A stretch of DNA of 19,687 bases from Pseudomonadota bacterium (GTDB lineage Bacteria; Myxococcota_A; Polyangia; Polyangiales; Polyangiaceae): NCBI GenBank assembly GCA_023418705.1, contig JAEZYZ010000508.1:1-19687 (forward strand), in the 5' to 3' direction. A program made the translations under genes and the position numbers. Position 1 is the stretch's first letter. Every line of letters starts with the position of its first letter. Below, one piece after another: positions 7,301 to 15,698 of the stretch. Below the pieces are notes generated by a model, which saw only the letters and a program-made list of their open reading frames with translations, was not told the origin of the DNA and made no database searches.

Positions 7301-10300
7301 GTGACGCGAGCGGCGCGCTGCAGAACTACCGTGAGATTCTGTTCTTGAACCCCGATCACGAGGGAGCCCGCACCGCGTTGGAGGCGATGCTCCACGACGA
7401 CGAGCTGCAGGCCGACTCGGCGTCCATCCTCGAGACCATCTACGAAGCTCGCGAGGACTGGGAGAAGCTCATCGGGGCGCTCGAGATCCTGGCGGCGTCG
7501 GACGCCGCCAGCGATCGCCGGGTCGAGCTGTTGCGCAAGATCGCCGCGACCGCGGCGGGGCAGCTCGGCGCCGTCGATCGGGCCATCGATGCGCAGGCCC
7601 GCGCGCTGCAGCACGACCCGTCCCTGCCCGACGCTCGGCTCGAGCTAGAGCACTTGGCGGAGGAGGCCCAAGCTTGGGACAAGCTGATCGCGATCTACGG
7701 CTCGATCGCGACCGAGCTCACGGACGCCGAGCTCGCGCGCGACTATTGGATGCGCTTGGCGGCCATCGAGGAGCGCCTGGATCGCGTCGCCGAGGCGGCG
7801 CGGGCCTATGATCGGGTGCTGGCGCTCGACCCGGGCGACGGTGAGGCGCTGCAGGCGATGGACGCGCTCTATCGGCGCAGCGGTCACTTCGAGGAGCTGA
7901 TCGGCGTCTTCCGCCGCAGGATCGACCTCACCGAGGACGGCTCGGAGCGGGAGTCCTTGTACGCCCAGATGGCGCAGGTCTACGAGGAGCGCCTGGGCAA
8001 GCCGGAAGAGGCGATTTTGGCCTACCGCGAGGTGCTGGCGCTCGACCCGACCAGCCAGGTCGCGCTCGCTGCCCTGGACGGCCTGTTCACGCGGCAAGAG
8101 CAGTGGGGTGAGCTGGCGGAGAACCTGGAGACCCAGCTCGGCCTGGCCGAAACCGACGACGCGCAGCTCGACCTGATGCTGCGGCTCGCCTCGCTGCGGG
8201 AGCAGCAGATGGGCGAGGTCGAGCTCGCCATCGAGGGCTACCGGCAGGTGCTCGAGCGCGATCCCGAGAACGCGCCGGCGCTCTCCGCCCTCGAGCGGCT
8301 CGGTAGCGACGAGGCGCACGCCCTGGCGATCGCCGAGACGCTGGAGCCGCTCTACCGGCAGCACGGCGACTTCCGCAAGCTGATCGGCGTTCACGAGGTC
8401 CAGGTCCGCAAGGCGGACGATCCCAACCGCAAGGTGGAGCTGCTGCACCAGATCGCCGAGCTCTACGAAGACGCCGCCGGGGACGTGAACGCCGCGTTCG
8501 AGACGATGGCGCGCGCGCTCGCCGTTGATCCGTCCCACGAGCTCACGCAGCAGGCGCTCGATCGGCTGGCCCGCGCCACCGGGCGCTTCCAGGACCTCGC
8601 CCAGGTCTTCGAACAGCTCGCCGCAGAGCAGGACGACCCGGAGGTGGGCAGCTCGCTCTACACGGCGGCGGCTCGGGTGTTCGAGACCGACGTGGGCAAC
8701 ATCGATCGTGCGATCGAGCTGTACCGAAAGGTGCTCAGCATCGATCCCATGAACCTGGCGGCGGCCGAGTCGTTGCAGGCCCTGTTCCAGTCGACGGAGC
8801 GCTACGGCGACATGTCGCTCGTCTTGCAGCGCAAGGCGGAGATCCTCGACGACATCGACGAGCAAAAGGCCGCGCTGTACCAGGCCGCCACGCTCGAAGA
8901 AGAGGTGCTCGAGCGGCGTGAGAACGCCATCGGCGTCTACATGAAGATCCTCGAGATCGATCCCGAGGACCTGCGCAGCATCGACGCGCTGATCAACCTC
9001 TACCTGGGGCTCGCCCGCTGGGAAGAGCTGCTCGGCGTCTACTCCAAGAAGGCCGATCTGGTGATCGACCCGGAGGAGAAGAAGCTCATCTTCTACCAGG
9101 TCGGCGCGGTCTACGAGCGCGAGCTCGGCGACGTCAGCCGGGCCATCGACACCTACCAGCGCGTGCTCGAGCTCGATCCGGACGACCTGGCGGCGCTCGG
9201 CCGGCTGGACGTGCTCTATCAGGCGGCGGAGAACTGGCAGGAGCTCTTGAGCGTGCTCACGCACGAAGCCGAGCTCACCTCCGACCCGGCCGAAGCGGTG
9301 AGCTACCAGTACCGCATCGCCGAGCTGTACGAGCGGCACCTCGACGACGTCGACCGCGCGGTCGAGCTCTACCGCGACATCCTCAACATCCAGCCGGATC
9401 ACACCCCGACACTGCAGGCGTTGGAGGGCATCAAGAGCGGCGAGCGAGCGCCGCTCGCGGCGGCCGCCGTGCTCGAGCCGGTCTACGATGCGATGGGCGA
9501 GTGGCAGCGCCTCATCAGCGTCCTGGAGGTGCAGGTCGAGGCCGCGGACGACTCCTTCGCGCAGGTCGATTTGCTGCATCGGGTCGCCCGCCTCTACGAG
9601 GAGAACCTCGGCGACCACCAGAGCGCGTTCGACACGTACGCGCGCGCGGTCCAGGCCGACAGCCAGAACTACGAGTCGCTCGAGGCGCTCGAGCGATTGG
9701 CGATGATGATCGAGCGCTGGCCAGCCGTCGCCGCCTTGTACGACGCCGAGCTCGACAAGCTCGGCAACGAACCGGACCGGCTGGTGGAGCTCGGGTTGCG
9801 CGTGGCGCAGGTATACGAGCTGCAGCTGGAGAGCGTCGACCAAGCCGTCGAGCGCTACCGGCGCGTCATGGAGGCCGATCCGCACAACCAGAACGCCGTT
9901 CGCGCGCTCGATCGCCTGTTCACGCAGACGGAGCGCTGGAGCGAGCTCGCCGACGTGCTCGCCCGCGAGGCGGAGATCGGCGAGAGCCCCGAAGAGATCC
10001 TCGAGTTCAAGTTCCGGCTCGGGCAGGTGCACCAGCAGCAGCTCGGTGATCTGGACGGCGCCATCGCCGCGTACCGCGAGGTGATCAGCGCGGCGCCCGA
10101 GCACTTGGAGACGCTGCAGGCGCTCGAGGATTTGTTCGAGCGAGGGACGAAGCAGCTCGAGATCGGCGAGATCCTCGAGCCGCTCTACCAGTCGACGGCG
10201 GAGTGGGAGAAGCTCATCCGCGTGCGCGAGGCTCAACTCGCGCACACCGAGCACGTCGAGCAGCGGCTCGGGATGTATCACCGCATCGCCGAGGACGCCG

Positions 10301-13300
10301 AAGAGCGCCTGCTCGATCCGGTGCTGGCCTTCTCGGTGTACGTCCGGGCGCTCAAAGAGCAGCCCCTCGACCTGCACACCGGCGATGAGATCGAGCGGCT
10401 GGCGGGCATGATCGACGGCGGCTGGGAGCAGCTCGCCAACGCCTACGCCGACGTGCTCGGCAGCGAGGACATCGAAGCGCAGACGCAAGCCACCGTCGGC
10501 AAGCGGCTGGCGCGGGTGTTCGAAGAGGAGCTGGCCGACGTGGCCAAGGCGGAGGAGACGTACCGCTACGTCCTGACCGTCGCGCCGCAGGAAATCGAAG
10601 CGCTCGCCAACCTGGATCGCATCTACACGTCGCTCGAGCAGTGGCCGGATCTGGCCAACGTGCTCGAGCAGCGCGCCGCCGCTTCGGAGGACGATCACGA
10701 GAAGGTCGATCTCTACACGCGGCTCGGCCAGGTGTACGAAGAGCAGCTCGGGCAGACCGACGACGCGATCCGAGCGTATCGGACCATCTTCGACGAGCTT
10801 CAGCCCGAGAACGAGGAGGCAATCGTCGCGCTCGGCCGCATCTACGAGATGACCGAGCAGTGGGAGCAGCTCGGCGGCGTGTATCAGCGCGAGCTCGACA
10901 ACGCCGTGGGCGACGTCCAGGAGGCGGAGATCCGCGCCAAGATGGCCAACCTCGCCTCCGAGCGGCTCGGCAAGGTCGACGAGGCCGTCGAAGGCTGGAA
11001 GCGCGTGCTCGATCTGCGCGGGGAGGATCCGGAGGCGCTCTGGGCGCTCGCCGACCTCTATCAGCGTCAGGGACAGTGGGCGGAGCTCACCGACGTGCTC
11101 GAGCGGCACTTCGACATCGCCGACTCGGACGAGGATCGGGTGAACATCCTGACGCGGCGCGCGCGGCTCTTCTCGGAGCAGCTGCACCGCGACGACGAAG
11201 CGCTCGAGACCTGGCAGCGCGTGCTGGACATCGACTTCAGCAACGTCGCGGCCCTGCGCGCCACGGCCCAGATCTGGCGCGTCCGAGGCGACGCCCAGGA
11301 GCTGGTGACGGCGCTGCACGCCACGATCGATCGGGCCGCTGCGCTGCTCGATCCCGACGAGCTCAAGGGCATCTACCGCGAGCTCGGCAAAATCTACGGC
11401 CAGACGCTCGAGCAGCAGTACGACGCAGCGGACGCCTGGCGGCACCTGCTCGAGGTCGACCCGAGCGACTTCGAGGCGATGGCGGAGCTCGAGAAGATCT
11501 ACCGCTCCGAAGATCGCTGGGTGGACGTCATCGGCGTGAAGATGCAGCGAGCGGAGGCGCTGGAGGAGCCGGCGGAGGCGATCCGTGAGCTCCTGGAGGT
11601 CACCGAGCTGTGGAAGCGCGAGGTGCACGACTACGACCAGGCCACCACCGCGTTCGAGCGGATCCTGAGCATCGAGCCGCCCCACCAGGAGGCCTTCGAG
11701 GCGCTCGAGCGCCTGCACACCGCCGCCGGCCGCTGGGAGCAGCTGATCGAGCTCTACCTCAACCGCCTGGAGACGCGCGAGGAGGCGGAGGACCGCAGCG
11801 AGCTGTTGCGCCGCATCGCAAAGGTCTGCGAAGAGCAGCTCGACGACAAGAACCAGGCGTTCGACGCCCTGGTGAACGCCTTCGCCGAAGACTTCAGCGA
11901 TGACGAGACGGTGCGCTACCTCGAGCGCATGGCCCAGGCGACCAACCGCTGGGGTGAGCTCATCAACACCGCCAACGCCTGGCTCGGGGAGCAGAGCGAG
12001 AACAAGGCTCGCATTCAGCTCTCCCTGCGGCTCGCGAAGTGGTACGGCCAGGACCTCGGTCACCCCGAGTACGCGCAGCCCTACTACGCGCAGATCATGC
12101 AGCTCGACCCGAACAACGTTCAGGTCCTGCGGCAGATGGCGGCCATCCACCGCATGGGCGCGCAGTGGCAAAAGGTCGGCGAGACGCTGACCCGGGCGCT
12201 GGACGTCGCGGTGGCCAACGAGGACCGCAAGGCGATCTTGGTCGACCTGGGAGAGCTCCTCGAGCGGCACATGGGGCAGCTCGATCAAGGCATCTCGTTC
12301 TACAAGCGTGCCCTCGAGGTGGACACGCTGTTCCTGCCGGCGCTGGAGGCGCTCGAACGGATCTACGGCGAGCAGAACAACCACGGGCAGCTGGTGGAGA
12401 TCCTGGCCTCGAAGGTTCAGGCGCTGAAGGATCCCGGCGCCGTTGCGCAGACGAAGCTGCGGATGGCGAGCCTGTTCGAGACCACGCTGGTGGACCTGCA
12501 GCGCGCCGGCAAGACCTACCGCGAGGTCCTCGACCTCGAGGGCAGCAACGTGCAGGCGTTGCGCGGCCTGGAGCGCATCGACGAGGCGCTGCAAAACTGG
12601 CCGGACCTGGTCGAGACCCTGGAGCGGCAGCTCGACGTGGTCGAGACCGAGCGCGAGCGGGTCGAGGTGCTGCTCAAGCTCGCCAACGTCCAGGAGGAGC
12701 ACTTCCTCAAAGCGGACGTCGCGGCGCAGCGGCTCGAAGCCGCCCTCGAGATCGATCCGACCGATGAACGGGCCTACACCGCCCTCGAGCGTTGCTACCG
12801 GCGCCTCAAGCAGTGGCTCGACCTCATCAACACCTACGAGCGGCACGTCAGCGAGGCGGCCACGCAGGAGACCAAGGTCGAGCTGTTCGCCCGCATCGCC
12901 GAGGTGTACGCGGACGAGGTCGGGGACGTGGAGCGCGCGGTCGACGCCTACCGCAACATCGTCGACATCGACGACGCCAACATCCCCGCTCTGGAGGCGC
13001 TGAGCAAGCTCTACGAGAAGCAAGGGGACGCCGCCTCCGCGATCGAGGCGATGACCCGCGTCGCCGACCTGACGACGGACGGCAAGCAGCGCGTCGAGAT
13101 GTACTTCCGCATCGGACGTGCGCTCGAAGACAAGCTGGGCGACCGCGTCTCCGCGCAGGAGCGCTTCGAAATGGCGCTGGATCTCGATCCGACGCACCTG
13201 CCCACGCTCGCGGCGCTGCGCACCATCGCCGTGGACGAGGCGGACTGGGATCGAGCGGCGCGCTACCTCGAGCAGGAGCAGGCGAACACCGCGACGCCGC

Positions 13301-15591
13301 GAGCTCGCGCCAAGCTCTTGGTGGAGCTCGGCAAGCTGCGCGACGAGATGCTCGGCGAGCACGAGCTGGCGGTGCAGGCCTACGAGCAGGCGATCCAGTG
13401 CGACGACGACTGTGAGGAAGCCGCGCTGCCGCTGCTCGAGGAGTACATCCGGAGCGAGCGCTGGCAGGAAGCCGAGCCGCTGGCGGAGATGCTCGTCCGC
13501 AAGAGCAAGAACCGCGAGCGGCACGAGCAGCACACGCTGCAGAAGCTGCTCGGCCAGGTGTTGTCCGCGCTCGGCAGCGACGAGAAGGCCCTGAAGGCCT
13601 ACCAAGCGGCCAATCAGCTCGACCTCACCGATCAGGAGGCCATCCGCGGCATCGCCGACGTCGCTTTCCGGCTGCAGGATTGGCCGACGGCGCTGACCAA
13701 CTACCAGAAGGTGCTGACCTCGCTCGGCGAGGACGACCTGGACGACCGCACGTACGTCTACCACCAGCTCGGCCGCATCAAGGAAGAGCAGGGGCAAACG
13801 CGCCAGGCGATCAACAACTTCGAAAAGGCGCTGGCCCTCAACGGTGAGCACCGGCCGACGCTCGAGGCGTTGGTGCAGGTGTACGGCAAGAACAACGACT
13901 GGAAGCAGGTCGCGGCCTACCAGCGCCAGATCCTCGACAGCATCCACGACGGCGACGAACGCTTCGCGCTCCTGAACGAGATCGGTGAGATCTGGTCCGA
14001 GAAGGAGAAGAACCCGGTCAAGGCCATCGAGGCGCTGGAGGAGGCGCTGGAGCTCAAGCCGGAAGATCACGTGCTCTTGCACAAGCTCTTGCAGCTCTAT
14101 CAGCTCGCCTCCGACTGGCAGAAGATGATCGACACGCTGCAGGCGATCGCCGATCTCGAAGAAAAGCCGGAGCTCAGGGCGCGGTACCTGTACACCCAAG
14201 CGCAGATCTACCGTGACAAGCTCGAGGATCACGACCGAGCGGTGGAGCTCTTCAACGAGGCGCTGGATCTGAACCCCAGCTACCTCGAGGCGTTCGAGCG
14301 CATCAACAAGGTCCTCACTCAGAACAAGAGCTGGAAGCAGCTCGAGCGCTCGTACCGCAAGATGATCCACCGCATCGCCGGCAAGGGCAACGCAGAGCTC
14401 GAGCACACGCTGTGGCATCAACTCGGCTTGATCTATCGAGATCGGCTCGGGCAGGTGGACGAGGCCATCGAGGCGTTCAAGATGGGGTCGAGCCTCAAAC
14501 CCGACGTCATCCTCGAGCACCAGATCCTGGCCGAGCTGTACGAGTCGACCGAGCGCTTCGACGAGGCGATCGGTGAGCAGCGGCTGATCTTGGCGGCAGA
14601 ACCGCTCAGCGTGGAGTCGTACCGCGGCCTGTACCGGCTGTACCTGCACAAGCACGCCTACGACGAAGCCTGGTGCCAGGCGGCGGCCATGGCGTTCATG
14701 GGCAAGACGGACGAGGAAGAGCAGCGCTTCTTCCAAGACTATCGCCCGGAGGGCATGCTGCCGGTGAAGGGGCGGCTCAACAACGAGCTGTGGGTCAAGC
14801 ACCTATTCCACCGGGACGAGAGCCTGTTCATCTCGAAGATCTTCGAGATGATCGCCCCCGCTGCGCTGCAGGCGAAAATCGCCCAGCTGCAGCGACAGGG
14901 CAAGCTGCCGGTGCTCGACAAGCGCTTCAAGCAGGACCCGATGAACTCGACGGTCACCTTCGCGAAGACCTTCGGGTGGGCCTCGCAGGTGCTGGGCATC
15001 ACGCCGCCCGAGCTCTACGTGCGCAACGACGTGCCCGGCTCGATCGTCGCCGTGCCCTCGATGCCGCCTTCATCGGTGGCAGGGCAGACGGTGCTGAGCG
15101 GCTTCTCGCCGCAGGAGCTGGCGTTCATCTGCGGCAAGCACCTGGCGTACTACCGCGGTGAGCACTACATCCGCACGCTGTTCCCGACCACCTCGGAGCT
15201 GACCATCATGTTGTTCGCGGGCGTGATGATCGCGGCGCCGGCGACCCCCATGCCGCCGGACATGGCGCAGCAGATCCGAGCCACGGCTCAGGAGCTTGCC
15301 AAGTACATGCAGCCGGTGCAGCTCGAGCACCTCAAGACGGTCGTCAAGCGCTGGATCGAAGAAGGCGCGAAGGCGAACATCAAGAAGTGGAACCAGGCCG
15401 TGGAGCTCACGGCGGTGCGCTCGGGGTTCGTCGTGTCCGGCGACCTCGAGATCGCCAAGAAGATCGTCGGGGCCGAGCCGCAGCTGCCGGGCGATCTCTC
15501 ACCGGCCGACAAGATCAAGGACCTGCTCGTCTACAGCGCGAGCGAGGACTACGCCGAGCTGCGCAAGGCGCTGGGCTTGGCGATCGCCTGA
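4309..15591 (+). CDS. Giant cytoplasmic TPR scaffold protein, GltI/AgmK-like (3760 residues)
   Basis: This is one uninterrupted frame with no signal peptide and no clear membrane helix, so a cytoplasmic location is expected. An N-terminal helical-repeat module (about 1-370) is followed by a Pro/Ala/Glu linker (about 374-421, with an EPEPEPEP run). A long repeat region (about 463-3430) then holds some 40 units averaging about 74 residues, each a pair of TPR-like hairpins. The unit consensus is roughly AYREVLxLDPxxxxALxALxxLYxxxxxWxxLxxVL, with a well conserved Trp. A distinct C-terminal domain (about 3478-3760) resembles an inactivated M48-type peptidase. GAGGAAG (4301-4307) directly precedes the ATG, with short spacing. 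It follows the TPR lipoprotein gene by 178 bases. Size, composition, lack of signal and neighbours match GltI/AgmK of M. xanthus (recalled as about 3.8 kDa x 100, a similarly giant TPR protein of the gliding machine), where it would scaffold the inner-membrane side. Being a giant TPR protein is certain; the gliding role is inferred. Confidence 0.93.
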   Translation: MDLEQRLNHLERHHDWHGLAEALEQGLASTEEPAAQAELHLRLGRLLHSRFLQGVKALKHFQDAYKLNPSLVDALAEARSIYWELGKLNMVQKLLELQLKATSDPARAASLYRELGDVLFDQGDYDRATEAYAKALQNSNGEPADLGQLLEDVQIGSEEWQERIGLLLRAGHESRDATQKVVAFLRAARIARRYAPEEVEGILAQAYGADPSSVVAAALYEGMLVDAERTDTILETQRSVVESAGDAGKRAEALFRFGVRWALRHQNPELGAQLLEEALKLDPSREAAFVYLRDIYGTRGGNWAHVVELASEIAEQSNDGRARAYLLANAGLIAWRELGDLIKAKGYFERLGEVDAAHPALQAFEAQIGQRLSAAPAAAPAPVEAPVAAAPEPEAEPEPEPEPQAAPPAPTPVPSVPPVAVDEAKVAELRAQLEQQEGAKRYHEYVKTLVALADELADPVEKVELYSKAADLYVNKFVNQAEAVRAYEKVLEFDPTNVGAIEYLRQMYEKRRDWEKLIQLNTSQAERLEPGLERTAALKEIALLATERVKKPDVCIELWATVLQSDPDDLDALNSLAQLYERARDYEKLADVLERLAELTYETKDKIDVLNKLGQVTGDRLKDDARAVEAYRTLLTLQPDDRRAQEQLKKRYVTLGRWDDLELFYAETGKWDEFIRVLESNESRTEDITQRISMLMKVAELWMTQKGKPDRAARAYEKVLGLDENNLAAAERLIPIYASGNNPRGLSGAIEVKLNHVQEPVERLELLREVAGLYEARINDKAKAFERYLAAFELSPADEQSQTDVERAAQLTGRWDDLVEAYRAAVDRSEQEGDLGAVGSLRLRLGRVLVEEVGRVDEALREYRAVSETEPEDPTALEALEKLYRQTERWRDLLDVYSKKLALAVDPIERKGILYEIAGLYEQRLAEPASAIETYRAVLDDDPADAVALEALDRLYQQTADWQPYADVLRQRIELDVSETELVDLKFRLASTQYRYLGDASGALQNYREILFLNPDHEGARTALEAMLHDDELQADSASILETIYEAREDWEKLIGALEILAASDAASDRRVELLRKIAATAAGQLGAVDRAIDAQARALQHDPSLPDARLELEHLAEEAQAWDKLIAIYGSIATELTDAELARDYWMRLAAIEERLDRVAEAARAYDRVLALDPGDGEALQAMDALYRRSGHFEELIGVFRRRIDLTEDGSERESLYAQMAQVYEERLGKPEEAILAYREVLALDPTSQVALAALDGLFTRQEQWGELAENLETQLGLAETDDAQLDLMLRLASLREQQMGEVELAIEGYRQVLERDPENAPALSALERLGSDEAHALAIAETLEPLYRQHGDFRKLIGVHEVQVRKADDPNRKVELLHQIAELYEDAAGDVNAAFETMARALAVDPSHELTQQALDRLARATGRFQDLAQVFEQLAAEQDDPEVGSSLYTAAARVFETDVGNIDRAIELYRKVLSIDPMNLAAAESLQALFQSTERYGDMSLVLQRKAEILDDIDEQKAALYQAATLEEEVLERRENAIGVYMKILEIDPEDLRSIDALINLYLGLARWEELLGVYSKKADLVIDPEEKKLIFYQVGAVYERELGDVSRAIDTYQRVLELDPDDLAALGRLDVLYQAAENWQELLSVLTHEAELTSDPAEAVSYQYRIAELYERHLDDVDRAVELYRDILNIQPDHTPTLQALEGIKSGERAPLAAAAVLEPVYDAMGEWQRLISVLEVQVEAADDSFAQVDLLHRVARLYEENLGDHQSAFDTYARAVQADSQNYESLEALERLAMMIERWPAVAALYDAELDKLGNEPDRLVELGLRVAQVYELQLESVDQAVERYRRVMEADPHNQNAVRALDRLFTQTERWSELADVLAREAEIGESPEEILEFKFRLGQVHQQQLGDLDGAIAAYREVISAAPEHLETLQALEDLFERGTKQLEIGEILEPLYQSTAEWEKLIRVREAQLAHTEHVEQRLGMYHRIAEDAEERLLDPVLAFSVYVRALKEQPLDLHTGDEIERLAGMIDGGWEQLANAYADVLGSEDIEAQTQATVGKRLARVFEEELADVAKAEETYRYVLTVAPQEIEALANLDRIYTSLEQWPDLANVLEQRAAASEDDHEKVDLYTRLGQVYEEQLGQTDDAIRAYRTIFDELQPENEEAIVALGRIYEMTEQWEQLGGVYQRELDNAVGDVQEAEIRAKMANLASERLGKVDEAVEGWKRVLDLRGEDPEALWALADLYQRQGQWAELTDVLERHFDIADSDEDRVNILTRRARLFSEQLHRDDEALETWQRVLDIDFSNVAALRATAQIWRVRGDAQELVTALHATIDRAAALLDPDELKGIYRELGKIYGQTLEQQYDAADAWRHLLEVDPSDFEAMAELEKIYRSEDRWVDVIGVKMQRAEALEEPAEAIRELLEVTELWKREVHDYDQATTAFERILSIEPPHQEAFEALERLHTAAGRWEQLIELYLNRLETREEAEDRSELLRRIAKVCEEQLDDKNQAFDALVNAFAEDFSDDETVRYLERMAQATNRWGELINTANAWLGEQSENKARIQLSLRLAKWYGQDLGHPEYAQPYYAQIMQLDPNNVQVLRQMAAIHRMGAQWQKVGETLTRALDVAVANEDRKAILVDLGELLERHMGQLDQGISFYKRALEVDTLFLPALEALERIYGEQNNHGQLVEILASKVQALKDPGAVAQTKLRMASLFETTLVDLQRAGKTYREVLDLEGSNVQALRGLERIDEALQNWPDLVETLERQLDVVETERERVEVLLKLANVQEEHFLKADVAAQRLEAALEIDPTDERAYTALERCYRRLKQWLDLINTYERHVSEAATQETKVELFARIAEVYADEVGDVERAVDAYRNIVDIDDANIPALEALSKLYEKQGDAASAIEAMTRVADLTTDGKQRVEMYFRIGRALEDKLGDRVSAQERFEMALDLDPTHLPTLAALRTIAVDEADWDRAARYLEQEQANTATPRARAKLLVELGKLRDEMLGEHELAVQAYEQAIQCDDDCEEAALPLLEEYIRSERWQEAEPLAEMLVRKSKNRERHEQHTLQKLLGQVLSALGSDEKALKAYQAANQLDLTDQEAIRGIADVAFRLQDWPTALTNYQKVLTSLGEDDLDDRTYVYHQLGRIKEEQGQTRQAINNFEKALALNGEHRPTLEALVQVYGKNNDWKQVAAYQRQILDSIHDGDERFALLNEIGEIWSEKEKNPVKAIEALEEALELKPEDHVLLHKLLQLYQLASDWQKMIDTLQAIADLEEKPELRARYLYTQAQIYRDKLEDHDRAVELFNEALDLNPSYLEAFERINKVLTQNKSWKQLERSYRKMIHRIAGKGNAELEHTLWHQLGLIYRDRLGQVDEAIEAFKMGSSLKPDVILEHQILAELYESTERFDEAIGEQRLILAAEPLSVESYRGLYRLYLHKHAYDEAWCQAAAMAFMGKTDEEEQRFFQDYRPEGMLPVKGRLNNELWVKHLFHRDESLFISKIFEMIAPAALQAKIAQLQRQGKLPVLDKRFKQDPMNSTVTFAKTFGWASQVLGITPPELYVRNDVPGSIVAVPSMPPSSVAGQTVLSGFSPQELAFICGKHLAYYRGEHYIRTLFPTTSELTIMLFAGVMIAAPATPMPPDMAQQIRATAQELAKYMQPVQLEHLKTVVKRWIEEGAKANIKKWNQAVELTAVRSGFVVSGDLEIAKKIVGAEPQLPGDLSPADKIKDLLVYSASEDYAELRKALGLAIA
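5695..14600 (+). repeat. About 40 tandem TPR-pair units, about 74 codons each
   Basis: By eye I count about 40 copies of the motif [A/T/L]Y-x-x-[V/A]-L-x-[L/I]-[D/E]-P followed by ALxxLxxLY and a Trp about 12 residues later. They run from base about 5765 to about 14,500, spaced on average about 74 codons (about 223 bases). The copies are divergent (rarely more than half identical), so this is old tandem duplication. Four units (near 7420, 8330, 9460 and 10165) carry an extra helical hairpin with an ILEPLY-like motif before the Trp. At DNA level, short GAGCTCGG/GCGCTCGAG-type words recur and could favour recombination or assembly errors. Confidence 0.9.
14740..15588 (+). other. C-terminal domain of the giant TPR protein: possible inactive M48-like peptidase fold
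   Basis: Residues about 3478-3760 leave the TPR pattern. The order ELYVRNDVPGSIVAVPSM, then LSGFSPQELAFICGKHLAYY (3596-3615), then a hydrophobic stretch (TIMLFAGVMIAAP) resembles the core of M48 metallopeptidases. In active members the order is a strand with a surface Asn/Ala, then L-S-x-x-E-L-x-x-V-x-G-H-E-L-x-H. Here the zinc motif HExxH would read K-H-L-A-Y (3610-3614), so both zinc histidines and the catalytic Glu are lost. If the match is right the domain is a non-catalytic binding module. The resemblance is by eye only. Confidence 0.45.
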
Positions 15592-15607
15592 AGCGGAAGC
15601 CGGGGTG

Positions 15608-15637
15608 CGCGCGGTGGTTCGGGTGAGCCACCGCGCG
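15608..15637. terminator. Hairpin between convergent genes, likely bidirectional terminator
   Basis: The arms at 15608-15620 and 15625-15637 pair over 13 bases with one G-U wobble around a four-base GGGT loop. It lies 16 bases after the giant TPR stop and about 60 bases after the stop of the opposing barrel gene. There is no T-run on either side, so termination may need Rho or rely on the very stable GC stem. Confidence 0.55.
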
Positions 15638-15698
15638 GGCAGGCGCCACGGCCCGGATGCCGCCGCGGCCCGGGGAACGATCGGGCGCGCCCGGGGCG

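Noticed and set aside
4327..7614. Reverse-strand open frame of 1095 codons at the start of the giant gene
   Set aside because: Same cause: exact register, bounded by a CTA codon at 4327. No ribosome site or domain.
5695..14600. CRISPR array or DNA satellite
   Set aside because: The period is about 223 bases and defined at protein level with strong divergence; there are no identical short repeats with unique spacers.
7645..14802. Reverse-strand open frame of 2385 codons opposite the giant TPR gene
   Set aside because: It is in exact codon register with the TPR frame and open only because TTA, CTA and TCA codons are rare in this high-GC gene. The translated protein has no recognisable domain, and the sense strand has about 40 clear TPR units.
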